From positions 62,001-126,000 of the forward strand of contig NZ_FTNW01000006.1 in NCBI RefSeq assembly GCF_900156545.1: a stretch of 64,000 nt of DNA. The letters are read 5' to 3'. Shown here piece after piece: positions 46,656 through 56,475 of the stretch. Source of the stretch: Aquipseudomonas alcaligenes (GTDB taxonomy: Bacteria > Pseudomonadota > Gammaproteobacteria > Pseudomonadales > Pseudomonadaceae). Numbering within the stretch: position 1 is the stretch's first letter; each line of letters starts with the position of its first letter. Below the pieces are notes generated by a model. The model did not search any database. It was not told where the DNA came from and saw only the letters and a program-made list of their open reading frames with translations. Made by a program: the position numbers and the translations under genes.

Positions 46656-47660
46656 ATGAAACGTCCCCGCCGCAGCGCCGTCAGCGTGCAGCTCCTGACC
46701 CAGTATGGCCTGGACCTGGGGGTGAGCCTGGACACCTGCCTGCAGGGCACCGGACTGGACTGGCGCCTGCTGGCCGACCCCGGTGCCGAAGTGGAGGCCG
46801 AACAGGAGCTGCGCCTGGTACGCAACCTGGTCGAGGCCTGTGGCTACCGTCCCGGGCTGGGGCTGCCGCTGGGCAGCCGCTACAGGCTCAACAGCTACGG
46901 TATCTGGGGCTTCGCCCTGCTCGCCAGTCCGACCTTCCGCGAGGCGGCCAACCTCGGGCTGCGCTACCTGGACCTGACGTACGCCTTCCACGACATGCAA
47001 CTGGAGGAGACAGGCGAGGAAGTGCATCTGCTGCTCACGGCGCAGAACCTCCCCGAAGACCTGCGCGGCTTCCTCCTGGAACGTGATCTCGCCGGCATGC
47101 TGCAGGTGCTGCGCGAGCTGTTTCATCAGGACCTGCCTACCCTGCGGGTGGAGTTGAATCTGCCGGAGCCGCACGACCCGCGCCGCTTCGTCGAGGAGAT
47201 CGGTCTACGGCCGCTATTCGGCCAGGCACGCACGCGCTTCGTCTTCCCCCGCCAGTTACTCGACCTGCCGCTGGCCGGCGCCCACCCGCAAGCGGCGCAG
47301 CTGTGCGAAGAGCAGTGCCAGCGCCTGCTGGCCAAGCGCAGCCAGCATGACGGCCTGGCCGGGCGCATCCGCGCCCAGTTGCTGGCGTGCCCCGGTCGCC
47401 TGCCCGACATGGAACAGGTGGCCAGCCGTCTGGGCATGAGTTCACGCACCTTGCGCCGGCGCCTGGACGAGGAAGGCAGTCACTTCCGCCAGTTGCTGGA
47501 CGAAGTGCGCCAGGCCCTGGCCGAGGAACTGCTGGCCACCGGCGGCCTGACCCTGGAAGAGATTGCCGAGCGCCTCGGCTACGGCGAGGTATCCAACTTC
47601 ATCCACGCCTTCAAGCGCTGGAAAGGCGTGGCGCCGCGGCGTTTCCAGCGCGGCGCCTGA
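46656..47660 (+). CDS. AraC-family transcriptional regulator
   Basis: This is a 334-residue regulator with an N-terminal ligand-binding domain of the Arabinose_bd-like type (about 20-200) and a C-terminal double helix-turn-helix (LPDMEQVASRLGMSSRTLRRRLDEEG and LTLEEIAERLGYGEVSNFIHAFKRWKG). The ATG at 46656 has GGA eight bases upstream; a GTG at 46638 is possible. Divergent placement, with 108 bp between starts, makes it the likely regulator of the monooxygenase operon. Confidence 0.88.
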   Translation: MKRPRRSAVSVQLLTQYGLDLGVSLDTCLQGTGLDWRLLADPGAEVEAEQELRLVRNLVEACGYRPGLGLPLGSRYRLNSYGIWGFALLASPTFREAANLGLRYLDLTYAFHDMQLEETGEEVHLLLTAQNLPEDLRGFLLERDLAGMLQVLRELFHQDLPTLRVELNLPEPHDPRRFVEEIGLRPLFGQARTRFVFPRQLLDLPLAGAHPQAAQLCEEQCQRLLAKRSQHDGLAGRIRAQLLACPGRLPDMEQVASRLGMSSRTLRRRLDEEGSHFRQLLDEVRQALAEELLATGGLTLEEIAERLGYGEVSNFIHAFKRWKGVAPRRFQRGA

Positions 47661-47663
47661 GCC

Positions 47664-49706
47664 CTACTGGCGAGTACCCACAGCGCTGCCGCCGACCGCC
47701 CCAGTGGTGTTGTGCAGCAGGCTCTGGGTCGCAACCTGCAGGAACGCCTCCAGGCGCTTCTGCAGCCCTGCCTGTTCGGCATCGCCCTGCAGCACCTCGA
47801 CACGGCGCTCCTGCAGCTGATAGCGATAGAGCTTGGCCGGCAGGCCCTTGGGCTGCACCAGCACTCGCTCGCCACTGACGATGGCCACCGTCTGGTCGCT
47901 ACCCGACGGTTTGATCACACCGATACCGGCATCGCCCTCGGGCAGCGTCAGCAGGTCGCGGCCCCAGCACTGCTGGCGACTGGCGCCACCCAGGCGGCCC
48001 ATGATGGTGGGCACCACATCGATCTGCGTGCCCACCGTATCCCGGTGCTCGCCGAACTTCTCGCGCACGCCCGGGCCGATCAGCAGCAGCGGCACGTTGA
48101 AGCGGAACAAGTCCATCTCGGTGAGCTGCTCCGGACTGCCGAAGCCATGGTCGCCGACGATCACGAACAGGGTGTCCTTGTAATACGGCGACTGTTTCGC
48201 TTTCTCGAAGAACTGCCCCAGCGCCCAGTCCGAGTAGCGCATGGCGGTCAGGTGCTGATTGTTGGAACCACGGTCGGTTACCGGCGCCACCGGCAGCTGT
48301 TCCGGCAGCGCATAGGGAGTGTGGTTGGAAAGGCTCTGCAGCAGCGCGTAGAACGGCTTGCTCGGGTCCTTCTTGGCCAACTCCACGGCGGCGCGGTCGA
48401 ACATGTCCTGGTCGGACACCCCCCAGGTCGGATCGATGAACACCGGGTCGACGAAGTCCTCGCGGCCGATGAAGTTACGCATGCCCTGATTGCTGAAGAA
48501 CCCGGACTGGTTGTCCCACTGGAAATTGCCGTTGTATACGTACAAATCGTCGTAGCCGCGGGCACTGAGTTGCTGTGGCAGGCCGGAGAACTGGTGGCTG
48601 CCCTCGGGCATGCGCATCAGGTACTCGAAACTCGGCAGGTTGGGGAAGCAGGCCATGGTGGCAAACATGCCCTGGTGGGTGTGGGTGCCATTGGAGAAGA
48701 AACGGGTGAACAGCAGCCCCTCCTGGCTCAGCCGATCGAAGTTGGGGGTGATGCCAGCATCGCTGCCCAGTGCCCCGACCCAGCGGCCGGCGAAGCTCTC
48801 CATCAGGATCACCACCACGTGCTTGACCGGCAGCGTACCCTCGGCAGGCGGCGTGGTGTCACGGCGGATCGCTGCGCTGTCCGCGTCGACCAGCACATCG
48901 TGCTCGCCGAGCAGCATCTGGCGCACCGTGGCCAGAGCCTCGGCCTGCGGCAGGGTCGCTTTCCAGGCATTGTCGCGATGATCGGAAAAGCTGTTTTCGG
49001 CGGCATCAACCAGGGTCAGGATGCCATTCAGGCCCAGGTGGTTGGCGAAGATCGAATCGGTGGTGTAAGCGTCGCCCCAGCGCAGCGGCGGTCCCTGCTT
49101 GAGGGTGCCGCGGGCGGCGATCACCGCCAGCAGCAGGCACAGGAAGAACACGCCGAAACGCAGGTACCAGGCCAGCGCCGGACGCACCTGGCGCGGCCGG
49201 GTGATGTGCTCGATCCAGTGCAGCAGCATGATCATCGCCAAGGTGCCCAGGGCCCAGGCCAACAGGTAGCGCGCCACCGGGAAGCCGTTCCAGAGCATGC
49301 TGGAGACCGTGCCCAGGTCTTCTTCCAGATACTGGAACACCAGGCTGTTGAGGCGCTGGTGAAACTCGCGGTAGAAGTCCATCTCGGTGATACCGAGCAG
49401 CAGGCTGAGGCTGGCGACGCCGCTCAACCACAGCACATGCGCGCGCCGCGCGGCCATCGCGCGCAGGCTGAGGATCGACAGCAGCAGCGGCGCCACGGCA
49501 TACACCACCACACGCAGGTCGAAGCGCGCACCATTGAAAAAGGCTTCGAACAGGTCGCCGGTCGAGGTCTCGCCGATCAACTCGGCGTTATGGTGCAGCA
49601 GCGCCAGGCGCAGGGCAGCAAACATCAGCATCAGCAGCAAGGCGCTGGCAGCAGTAAAGGCAAGGTGGCTACGCAGGTTGGGGCGCAGGGCGTCCATTGA
49701 AGGCAT
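47664..49706 (-). CDS. LTA synthase family phosphoglycerol transferase / sulfatase-fold membrane protein
   Basis: This is a 680-residue inner-membrane protein with five N-terminal helices (about 1-200) and a periplasmic alkaline-phosphatase-fold domain. VVVILMESFAG supplies a metal-binding glutamate, NGTHTHQGMFA the catalytic threonine region, and VGDHGFG the D/H metal ligands. In Gram-negative bacteria such proteins transfer phosphoglycerol or phosphoethanolamine to periplasmic glucans or lipids. It resembles PA1689, which in P. aeruginosa lies near speE; here speE is 5 kb away. The ATG at 49706 has no clear ribosome-binding site; 49697 is an alternative. Confidence 0.83.
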   Translation of the reverse strand: MPSMDALRPNLRSHLAFTAASALLLMLMFAALRLALLHHNAELIGETSTGDLFEAFFNGARFDLRVVVYAVAPLLLSILSLRAMAARRAHVLWLSGVASLSLLLGITEMDFYREFHQRLNSLVFQYLEEDLGTVSSMLWNGFPVARYLLAWALGTLAMIMLLHWIEHITRPRQVRPALAWYLRFGVFFLCLLLAVIAARGTLKQGPPLRWGDAYTTDSIFANHLGLNGILTLVDAAENSFSDHRDNAWKATLPQAEALATVRQMLLGEHDVLVDADSAAIRRDTTPPAEGTLPVKHVVVILMESFAGRWVGALGSDAGITPNFDRLSQEGLLFTRFFSNGTHTHQGMFATMACFPNLPSFEYLMRMPEGSHQFSGLPQQLSARGYDDLYVYNGNFQWDNQSGFFSNQGMRNFIGREDFVDPVFIDPTWGVSDQDMFDRAAVELAKKDPSKPFYALLQSLSNHTPYALPEQLPVAPVTDRGSNNQHLTAMRYSDWALGQFFEKAKQSPYYKDTLFVIVGDHGFGSPEQLTEMDLFRFNVPLLLIGPGVREKFGEHRDTVGTQIDVVPTIMGRLGGASRQQCWGRDLLTLPEGDAGIGVIKPSGSDQTVAIVSGERVLVQPKGLPAKLYRYQLQERRVEVLQGDAEQAGLQKRLEAFLQVATQSLLHNTTGAVGGSAVGTRQ

Positions 49707-49877
49707 GACGAATGGAGTCCAGTTTGTAGGGGCGAAGGATTCTGTGCGGCGACAGGTGAAAATTCCGTCGAAGCGGCAAACAGACCCGCCCGGCGCAAAC
49801 AGGTTCAGTTGCCATCTCGCGGCGCCACCGGGCGACTGTTATTCTGCCGGTGACCACTGACTGGTAAGGGGGCTGGG

Positions 49878-50273
49878 ATGCTGGACTATGTCGCGCTAGG
49901 AATACTGATATTCGCTGCAGTCGTGCTGTTCTACGGGGTGATCGCAATCCATGACATCCCCTACGAGATCGCGGTGCACCGCAAGCATCCGCAGCAGGAT
50001 GCCATTCACGTGGCCGGCTGGATCAGCCTGTTCACCCTGCACGCCATCTGGCCGTTCCTGTGGATCTGGGCGACCCTGTACCGTGAGGATCGCGGCTGGG
50101 GCTTCTCCAGTACGCCACCCGCAACCGCCGCAGACGGCGCTCGCCTGCAGGCTCTGGAACAGCAGGTCGGAGAGCTGCAGGCGCGCCTGGCCAGCCTGGA
50201 ACCGCCAGCCCCGCTAACGACGCCACCCGCTCAGGCGCCTGTCGCCCCCGAATTACCGCGGCAGGAGGGTTGA
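49878..50273 (+). CDS. DUF3302 small membrane protein (YiaW-like)
   Basis: This is a 131-residue protein with two membrane helices (about 5-27 and 45-66). The conserved segment DIPYEIAVHRKHPQQDAIHVAGWISLFTLH between them is the DUF3302 signature. A proline/alanine-rich tail with a short coiled coil (ARLQALEQQVGELQARLASLE) follows. It pairs with the HlyD-like gene 3 bp downstream, as yiaW pairs with yiaV in E. coli. GGGGCTGGG is a weak ribosome-binding site. Confidence 0.82.
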   Translation: MLDYVALGILIFAAVVLFYGVIAIHDIPYEIAVHRKHPQQDAIHVAGWISLFTLHAIWPFLWIWATLYREDRGWGFSSTPPATAADGARLQALEQQVGELQARLASLEPPAPLTTPPAQAPVAPELPRQEG

Positions 50274-50276
50274 GCC

Positions 50277-51236
50277 ATGGATCTGTTGCTCATCCTCACC
50301 TACACCGCCATCTGCGTCGCCGTCTTCAAGATCTTCCGGATTCCACTGAACAAGTGGACGGTGCCTACCGCCGCACTTGGCGGTGTGGTGCTGATCGGCG
50401 CGCTGATCTTCCTGATGAACTACAACCACCCCTACTCCGAGGTGTCGCGCAGCTACTTCGTCAGCACGCCGATAGTGCCGGCAGTCAGCGGCATGGTCAC
50501 CGAGGTGCCGGTCAAGGGGCATCAGATGCTGGAAAAGGGCGACATCCTGTTCCGCATGGACCCAACGCCATTCGAAAGCAGGGTCAAGTCAATCAAGGCC
50601 CAGCTGGTCTCGGCCAGAGCCGATCAGGCACGCGCCGTCGAGCTGGCTCGCCGCAATGTCGGCAATCGCCGCGACGTGGACATCACCACCGCACGCGTGG
50701 AGGACCTGCAGGCCCAGCTCATCGGCGCCCAATATGATCTGGACAGCACAGTGGTGCGCGCGCCCTCGCGCGGCTACGTGACCCAGGTATCGCTGCGCCC
50801 GGGCATTCGTGCAGTGAAGATGCCCCTGCGGCCCGCCATGATCTTCATCCCGCAGGAAGACTACGCCTATGTGGCCTGGATGCGGCAGAACAGCCAGCTG
50901 CGCCTGAGCATTGGCGACGAGGCCGAGATAGCCTTCGACGGCATCCCCGGCGAAGTCTTCGAGGCCAAGGTAAAGATGGTCCTGCCGGTGATTGCCGAGG
51001 GCCAGGTGCAGCCTGGCGGCAACCTCATCGGCTTCACCGGCTCGCCGCCCCCCGGACGGGTGCCGGTGGTGCTGGAAGTCATCGACCCCGAATTCGAGCA
51101 ATACCGGGATCTGATGCCAGGCGGCGCCTATGGCCAGGCCGCGCTGTACTCGGAGCACCTGCACCACGTCGCCATCATGCGCAAGATCCTCCTGCGCATG
51201 GCGTCCTGGATGAACTACATCTTCCCCTTCCACTGA
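50277..51236 (+). CDS. HlyD-family membrane fusion protein (YiaV-like)
   Basis: This is a 319-residue protein with two N-terminal hydrophobic segments and a periplasmic adaptor region: a biotinyl-lipoyl-like half motif (IVPAVSGMVTEVPVKGHQMLEKGDILFRMD), a helical hairpin (about 95-160), then beta-barrel domains. It forms a pair with the DUF3302 gene and probably an envelope export complex. No outer membrane or energy-supplying partner is adjacent. Confidence 0.83.
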   Translation: MDLLLILTYTAICVAVFKIFRIPLNKWTVPTAALGGVVLIGALIFLMNYNHPYSEVSRSYFVSTPIVPAVSGMVTEVPVKGHQMLEKGDILFRMDPTPFESRVKSIKAQLVSARADQARAVELARRNVGNRRDVDITTARVEDLQAQLIGAQYDLDSTVVRAPSRGYVTQVSLRPGIRAVKMPLRPAMIFIPQEDYAYVAWMRQNSQLRLSIGDEAEIAFDGIPGEVFEAKVKMVLPVIAEGQVQPGGNLIGFTGSPPPGRVPVVLEVIDPEFEQYRDLMPGGAYGQAALYSEHLHHVAIMRKILLRMASWMNYIFPFH

Positions 51237-51250
51237 TCGAGGCACTCGAC

Positions 51251-52060
51251 ATGGCCAAGAGCAAAGCCAAGGAACAAAGCGCGCAGCGCATGGCCCGCAA
51301 GGACTACGAGCAGGAACTCAAACGCCTGCATGTCGAGCTGGTAAAGCTGCAGCAGTGGGTGGTGGCCAAGGGCCTGAAGGTCTGCGTGGTGTTCGAGGGC
51401 CGCGATGGCGCCGGCAAGGGCGGCACCATCAAGGCACTTACCGAACGGGTCAGCCCGCGCGTGTTCCGCGTGGTGGCGCTGCCGGCGCCGACCGAGCGGG
51501 AAAAGAGCCAGATGTATGCCCAGCGCTACCTGCAGCACATGCCGGCGGCAGGCGAAGTGGTGATCTTCGACCGCAGCTGGTACAACCGCGCGGGGGTGGA
51601 GCGCGTCATGGGCTTCTGCAGTGAGGATCAGGCCAAGAAGTTTCTTTCGCTGGTCCCCCTGTTCGAGAAGATGATCGTCGAGTCCGGCATCATCCTGATC
51701 AAGTACTGGCTGGAAGTCAGCGCCGAAGAACAGCAGCGGCGCCTGGAAGCGCGAATCCACGACGGGCGCAAGATCTGGAAGCTATCGCCGATGGACCTCA
51801 AGTCCTTCGGCCGCTGGGACGACTACACCCGCGCCCGCGACGAGATGTTCGCCGCCTCCGACTCCTCCTGGGCGCCGTGGTACATGGCCCATTCCGAGGA
51901 CAAGCGACGGGTGCGGCTGAACATCATCAGTCACCTGCTGGAACAGGTCCCCTACGAGGACATCACCCAGGAACAGAAGATCGAACTGCCCAAGCGCGGC
52001 AAGATCGGCCGCTACAAGAGCCCGCACTACCCCTTCCGCAAGGTGGAAGAGCGTTTCTGA
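51251..52060 (+). CDS. ppk2: Polyphosphate kinase 2
   Basis: This is a 269-residue PPK2-family kinase that transfers phosphate between polyphosphate and nucleotides. Walker A is GRDGAGKGG (50-58), Walker B lies in VVIFDRSWYNRAGVE, and the lid region has ARIHDGRKIWKLSPMD. It is a single-domain class. It lies 14 bp after the YiaV-like gene and 19 bp before a CHAD gene, forming an operon with a polyphosphate theme. Confidence 0.92.
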   Translation: MAKSKAKEQSAQRMARKDYEQELKRLHVELVKLQQWVVAKGLKVCVVFEGRDGAGKGGTIKALTERVSPRVFRVVALPAPTEREKSQMYAQRYLQHMPAAGEVVIFDRSWYNRAGVERVMGFCSEDQAKKFLSLVPLFEKMIVESGIILIKYWLEVSAEEQQRRLEARIHDGRKIWKLSPMDLKSFGRWDDYTRARDEMFAASDSSWAPWYMAHSEDKRRVRLNIISHLLEQVPYEDITQEQKIELPKRGKIGRYKSPHYPFRKVEERF

Positions 52061-52079
52061 ACTCAACGCAGGAGGCGTG

Positions 52080-52874
52080 ATGAAACGGGTCGACTTGCTT
52101 GTTGCCTCGCTGTTCGAGCTGCAGATCAACCTGCTGCACGCACGACTGCGCCTGGGGGCAGGCACCGACGGCGAGGCCCTGCACGACCTGCGCATCGCCC
52201 TGCAACGCCTGCGCAGCCTGCTGGCGCCGTTGCGGCGGGTCGCCGACCTGTCACCGCTGTATACCGCAGCCGCCGCACTTGGCGCCCTGACCGCGCCCGT
52301 GCGCGACCTGGAGGTGCTGGCGGCGGAACTCGAGCGCAACGGCCACAGCGAGCTTGCCAGCAGGCGCCGCGCCCTGCTGGCCGAGTGCTATGAGGCGGTG
52401 CTCGACAGCCGTGAACTGGAGCGCCTGCTGGCCTTCCTCGACATCTGGCCCGGCGAGCTGCGCGACGCGCAGCATGCGGGGGAGTTGCGCCGCCTCGACA
52501 GCCTGATCGAACGCCGCCTGCACAAGCAGCTAATAAGGCTGCTGCAAGCACTCGCCACGCCCGGCTATGACCGCCATCGCCTGCGCCTGCTGGTCAAGCG
52601 CGTGCGCTACGCCGGCGAAGCCTATCCGCAGCTGATCGGCCTGCCCCGTCGCAGCCTCCGACTGCTCAAGGAAACCCAGTCGGCGCTGGGCGACTGGCAC
52701 GACCACTTTCAGTGGTGCCTGCGCATCGACCAGGAGAATGACCTGGAGCCACTGCGTATGGTGTGGCAAACGCGGATGGACGACGCCCTAGTGGAGGCGG
52801 AAAAGCAGCTGCAACGCCTCGCCAGGCATCTGCGCAAACGGGTCAAGCGGGAAAAACAACCGCACGCTGCCTAA
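52080..52874 (+). CDS. CHAD-domain protein
   Basis: This is a 264-residue all-helical protein with the conserved histidine-rich pattern of CHAD domains (EALHDLRIALQRLRSLL and RHRLRLLVKRVRYAGEAYP). CHAD domains bind polyphosphate and target proteins to polyphosphate granules. Position right after ppk2 supports this. AGGAGG lies four bases before the ATG at 52080. It has no CYTH domain. Confidence 0.87.
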   Translation: MKRVDLLVASLFELQINLLHARLRLGAGTDGEALHDLRIALQRLRSLLAPLRRVADLSPLYTAAAALGALTAPVRDLEVLAAELERNGHSELASRRRALLAECYEAVLDSRELERLLAFLDIWPGELRDAQHAGELRRLDSLIERRLHKQLIRLLQALATPGYDRHRLRLLVKRVRYAGEAYPQLIGLPRRSLRLLKETQSALGDWHDHFQWCLRIDQENDLEPLRMVWQTRMDDALVEAEKQLQRLARHLRKRVKREKQPHAA

Positions 52875-53082
52875 GTCACAATCCCGGGAATTCGTTGCCT
52901 GGCCGCCCTCTACCGGGGGGCCTCGCCGGCTCCGCATAGGCCGATTCGATCACGAGAAGAAGGCTTTCCAGCCTTTTGGGGCGATGAATCGGCCGGATCA
53001 CACGTCTGGTCGCCAAATCGTCGCCGCCACTCTTTTGGCTGGGTAAGCTGCGCATCAGGCCAAATGCCATCACGCATTGGGC

Positions 53083-53110
53083 TCAAGGCGCAGCGTACTG
53101 TCGCCGATAT
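53083..53110 (+). promoter_or_regulatory. Candidate sigma-28 promoter for the third chemoreceptor
   Basis: TCAAG at 53083 is followed after 15 bases by GCCGATAT, a near match to the FliA consensus (the -35 to -10 spacing may be one base longer than ideal). The ATG of the chemoreceptor is 35 bp downstream. Confidence 0.6.
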
Positions 53111-53144
53111 CCTCGGCAACCCAATAAGAACGGAGCCCACTCCC

Positions 53145-54590
53145 ATGCAACAAGGGCAGTTAGCCAACCCTCTGCCGCAAGCCCCGCAGAGTCACAACGA
53201 TGAGTCGCTAAGCCGCATGCTGTCCTTTTTCTGCGTGTGCGGCACCGTCATCGGCCTGTACAGCGGTATCAAATGGGGCCGACTGGGCAACGATGCACTG
53301 ATGCAGGGCTCGTTCCTACTGATTATCGGTATGCCACTGGTACTAATGACCGTGCGCCAGGCCTGGCTGCCGGCACGTGGCGTGGCCAACCTGGCCATGG
53401 CACTGATCAGCAGCTACGCCATGATCCTGATCTATCAGCTGGGCGGGGTGCATTCGGCCCACATCTTCTGGCCGCTGGTAGTGATCGGTTTCGGCTACCT
53501 GCTACTGGGCGGTCGCAGCGCGGCGTTCTGGGCTCTGGTCCAGCTGGTTTTCGTGTTCTGGCTGATCCGCCTGGATCGAGCTGGCGCCAGCTTGCCGCAG
53601 TTCGAGTTGAGCCCACGCGATGCCATGCTCAACGAATACTCCGGCTACCTGCTGCCGGTGCTGACCATGTGGCTGGCCCAGTGGTACAGCGCTCATGTAC
53701 GCCAGCAAGCACTGAGCGACGCTCAGCAACATCTGGACGAAGCCGAACGCGTGGGTAAGGCGGCCACCGCCAGCAGCCAGCAACTGGCGGTGCTGCTCGA
53801 TGAGGTACGCCACAGCGCCGGCGATCTGCGTCAGCTATCGCAACAGCTCTACCTCACACTGGACAACATGCGCCAGCGCTGCCAGAGCATCGACGGCGAT
53901 GTGCAGCAGCAGGCCGACGCCATGCAGCAACTCGACCTGGCCGTGCACCAGGTGCTCGACGAACTGGCCGCCAGCACTGCACAGATGCAGCAGCTGAGCC
54001 AGGATACCCAGCACAGCAGCAACCAGGTCACCACCTGCGCACAGCGCATGCAGGAGGCGCAGCACAGCATGCTGGCCATCCAGCAGAGCAACCAGCGCAT
54101 TGCTGAATCCATGCAGATGATCAGCGCCATCGCCCAACAAACCAACCTGCTGGCGCTGAACGCGGCTATCGAGGCCGCCCGCGCCGGCGAGCACGGGCGG
54201 GGTTTTGCCGTGGTCGCCGACGAGGTTCGCAGCCTGTCGCAACGCAGCAACCAGACCGCCGATACAGTGCAGAGCGTGCTCGGCCAGTCGGAGCAGATCG
54301 TCAATACCGGCGCCGAGCAGGTAAGCGATGTCGGCGATGCTCTGAGTGAAAACGCTGCCCTCACGGAAAGCCTCTCCGGCGCCATCCTCCAGCACAGCCA
54401 GGCATTGCACCAGGCTCACCACCAACTGGTGCAGGTACGCGACAACAGCGCCGCCCAGCGCGAAGCCAGCCTGCGCCAGCGCGCTGCCAGCGCCGAATTG
54501 CTGCAGGCCCAGGAATCCCTGGTGCAGCTGGGCGAGCGCCTTGATCAGCTGTCGCACCACTTGCACCAACGGGTTGTCGAGCAGCGCTGA
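53145..54590 (+). CDS. Methyl-accepting chemotaxis protein with multi-helix membrane sensor
   Basis: This is a 481-residue receptor. The N-terminal ~190 residues form six membrane helices without a periplasmic ligand domain or HAMP. A cytoplasmic signalling domain follows (about 225-480) with the tip [24 protein letters not shown] near residue 330. Such receptors usually sense membrane or energy state. I chose the ATG at 53145 (GGAG 9 bases upstream) over the frame-open start at 53064. A sigma-28-like promoter supports flagellar-regulon control. Confidence 0.85.
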   Translation: MQQGQLANPLPQAPQSHNDESLSRMLSFFCVCGTVIGLYSGIKWGRLGNDALMQGSFLLIIGMPLVLMTVRQAWLPARGVANLAMALISSYAMILIYQLGGVHSAHIFWPLVVIGFGYLLLGGRSAAFWALVQLVFVFWLIRLDRAGASLPQFELSPRDAMLNEYSGYLLPVLTMWLAQWYSAHVRQQALSDAQQHLDEAERVGKAATASSQQLAVLLDEVRHSAGDLRQLSQQLYLTLDNMRQRCQSIDGDVQQQADAMQQLDLAVHQVLDELAASTAQMQQLSQDTQHSSNQVTTCAQRMQEAQHSMLAIQQSNQRIAESMQMISAIAQQTNLLALNAAIEAARAGEHGRGFAVVADEVRSLSQRSNQTADTVQSVLGQSEQIVNTGAEQVSDVGDALSENAALTESLSGAILQHSQALHQAHHQLVQVRDNSAAQREASLRQRAASAELLQAQESLVQLGERLDQLSHHLHQRVVEQR

Positions 54591-54613
54591 ACCAGCCCTT
54601 TTGCGCCGAACAC

Positions 54614-54641
54614 GAAAAAGCCGGCTTACGCCGGCTTTTTC
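54614..54641. terminator. Bidirectional terminator between the chemoreceptor and speE
   Basis: GAAAAAGCCGGC-TTAC-GCCGGCTTTTTC is a perfect 12-bp stem with A and T runs on both sides. It lies 23 bp after the chemoreceptor stop and 16 bp after the speE stop. Confidence 0.93.
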
Positions 54642-54657
54642 ATGGTTTACCGCAGGC

Positions 54658-55518
<861 letters not shown>

Positions 55519-55618
55519 GGGTAGTCCCCCTCGTCGCTGGTGGATTCGGACGGACCAGCCGCCCATGAAAAGGCGCGCATTGTAAGGACATCTGCCGAGC
55601 GGCTCCAGCCGCAGCGAC

Positions 55619-55810
55619 TCAGAACCGGACGTTGCCGCGCGGCCCGGCCAGCGCCCAGATGATCAGCCCCAGCACCGGCAGGAAGACGATCAGCAGCACC
55701 CAGAGGATCTTGATCCCGGTCTCCGCACCGCTCTTGATCACGTTGATGATCGCCCAGATGTCCAGGGCCAGAATGGCCAGGCTAAGCAAACCGCTGAGGG
55801 TAGTACCCAT
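55619..55810 (-). CDS. Small PLD-N-terminal-like membrane protein
   Basis: This is a 63-residue protein with two hydrophobic helices (about 5-27 and 34-54). The pattern [34 protein letters not shown] matches the PLDc_N domain, usually found ahead of cardiolipin synthases but here alone. CAGGAG lies nine bases before the ATG. Function unknown; probably a small inner-membrane protein. Confidence 0.75.
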   Translation of the reverse strand: MGTTLSGLLSLAILALDIWAIINVIKSGAETGIKILWVLLIVFLPVLGLIIWALAGPRGNVRF

Positions 55811-56040
55811 GACGACACTCCTGTGTGAATGGACCTCGTCACTCTAGGATACCGATCGCGCCACAGCGTTCCATGCGCCGCCGAAACAGACGTAAAAACG
55901 GCAACATGCGACATATTTCTATGTTTTCACGACAGCATGTGACTCCAAGGTCAGGTTCCGCCATCAATTGTTCACAGGCCGCGGCAATTCGTGCTTTCGC
56001 TGGCCAGATCGCACACTGGGCATCCTTGGAGAACAGACCC

Positions 56041-56307
56041 ATGAACACCTCGCTCCGCGTCAACGAAGCTCTGCTCATCGCCGGCCGCGCCTTCCAGCCA
56101 TTCCGGTGCGTAGCCTGGCAACCCCAGGACGGCACCGGCGTGATCACCCTGGCGGTGATCGACCGTACCAACCGCCGCCTCGGCCAGGCCCAGCTGGACA
56201 GCCGCACCTACGCCGACCCGGCGCAGCTGGCCGACGCCCTGACCCAGTCGCGCGAACAGCTCAGCCGTGACGGCTACGCCCTCGACCCCTGGAGCATGCC
56301 CGAGTAA
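56041..56307 (+). CDS. Small conserved hypothetical protein
   Basis: This is an 88-residue soluble protein (MNTSLRVNEALLIAGRAFQPFRCVAWQPQDGTG) with an alpha/beta pattern. I do not recognise a family. GGAG lies nine bases before the ATG, and a strong terminator follows, so it is likely a real, monocistronic gene. A longer in-frame start at 55825 is not supported by a ribosome-binding site. Confidence 0.6.
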   Translation: MNTSLRVNEALLIAGRAFQPFRCVAWQPQDGTGVITLAVIDRTNRRLGQAQLDSRTYADPAQLADALTQSREQLSRDGYALDPWSMPE

Positions 56308-56341
56308 CACACGCGCAAGTCCCCGGCCTGCCGCCACCCCA

Positions 56342-56376
56342 CGAAGCCCCCTCTGCCGCCAGGCGAGGGGGCTTCG
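56342..56376 (+). terminator. Terminator after the 88-residue gene
   Basis: CGAAGCCCCCTC / GAGGGGGCTTCG is a 12-bp stem with an 11-base loop, followed by CATTTT. It lies 34 bp after the stop. Confidence 0.82.
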
Positions 56377-56475
56377 CATTTTCCGGGCAGCGCCTGTCCA
56401 TATCTGTGGGGTGATTGTCATTGTCGCCAACAGGCGATCCGCGCAGACTGCCTCCAGCTTCTGGAGGGAGTCCCC

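Noticed and set aside
52960..52977. Terminator of the CHAD gene
   Set aside because: AAGGCT-TTCC-AGCCTTTT has only a 6-bp stem, lies 86 bp after the stop and is too weak to call.
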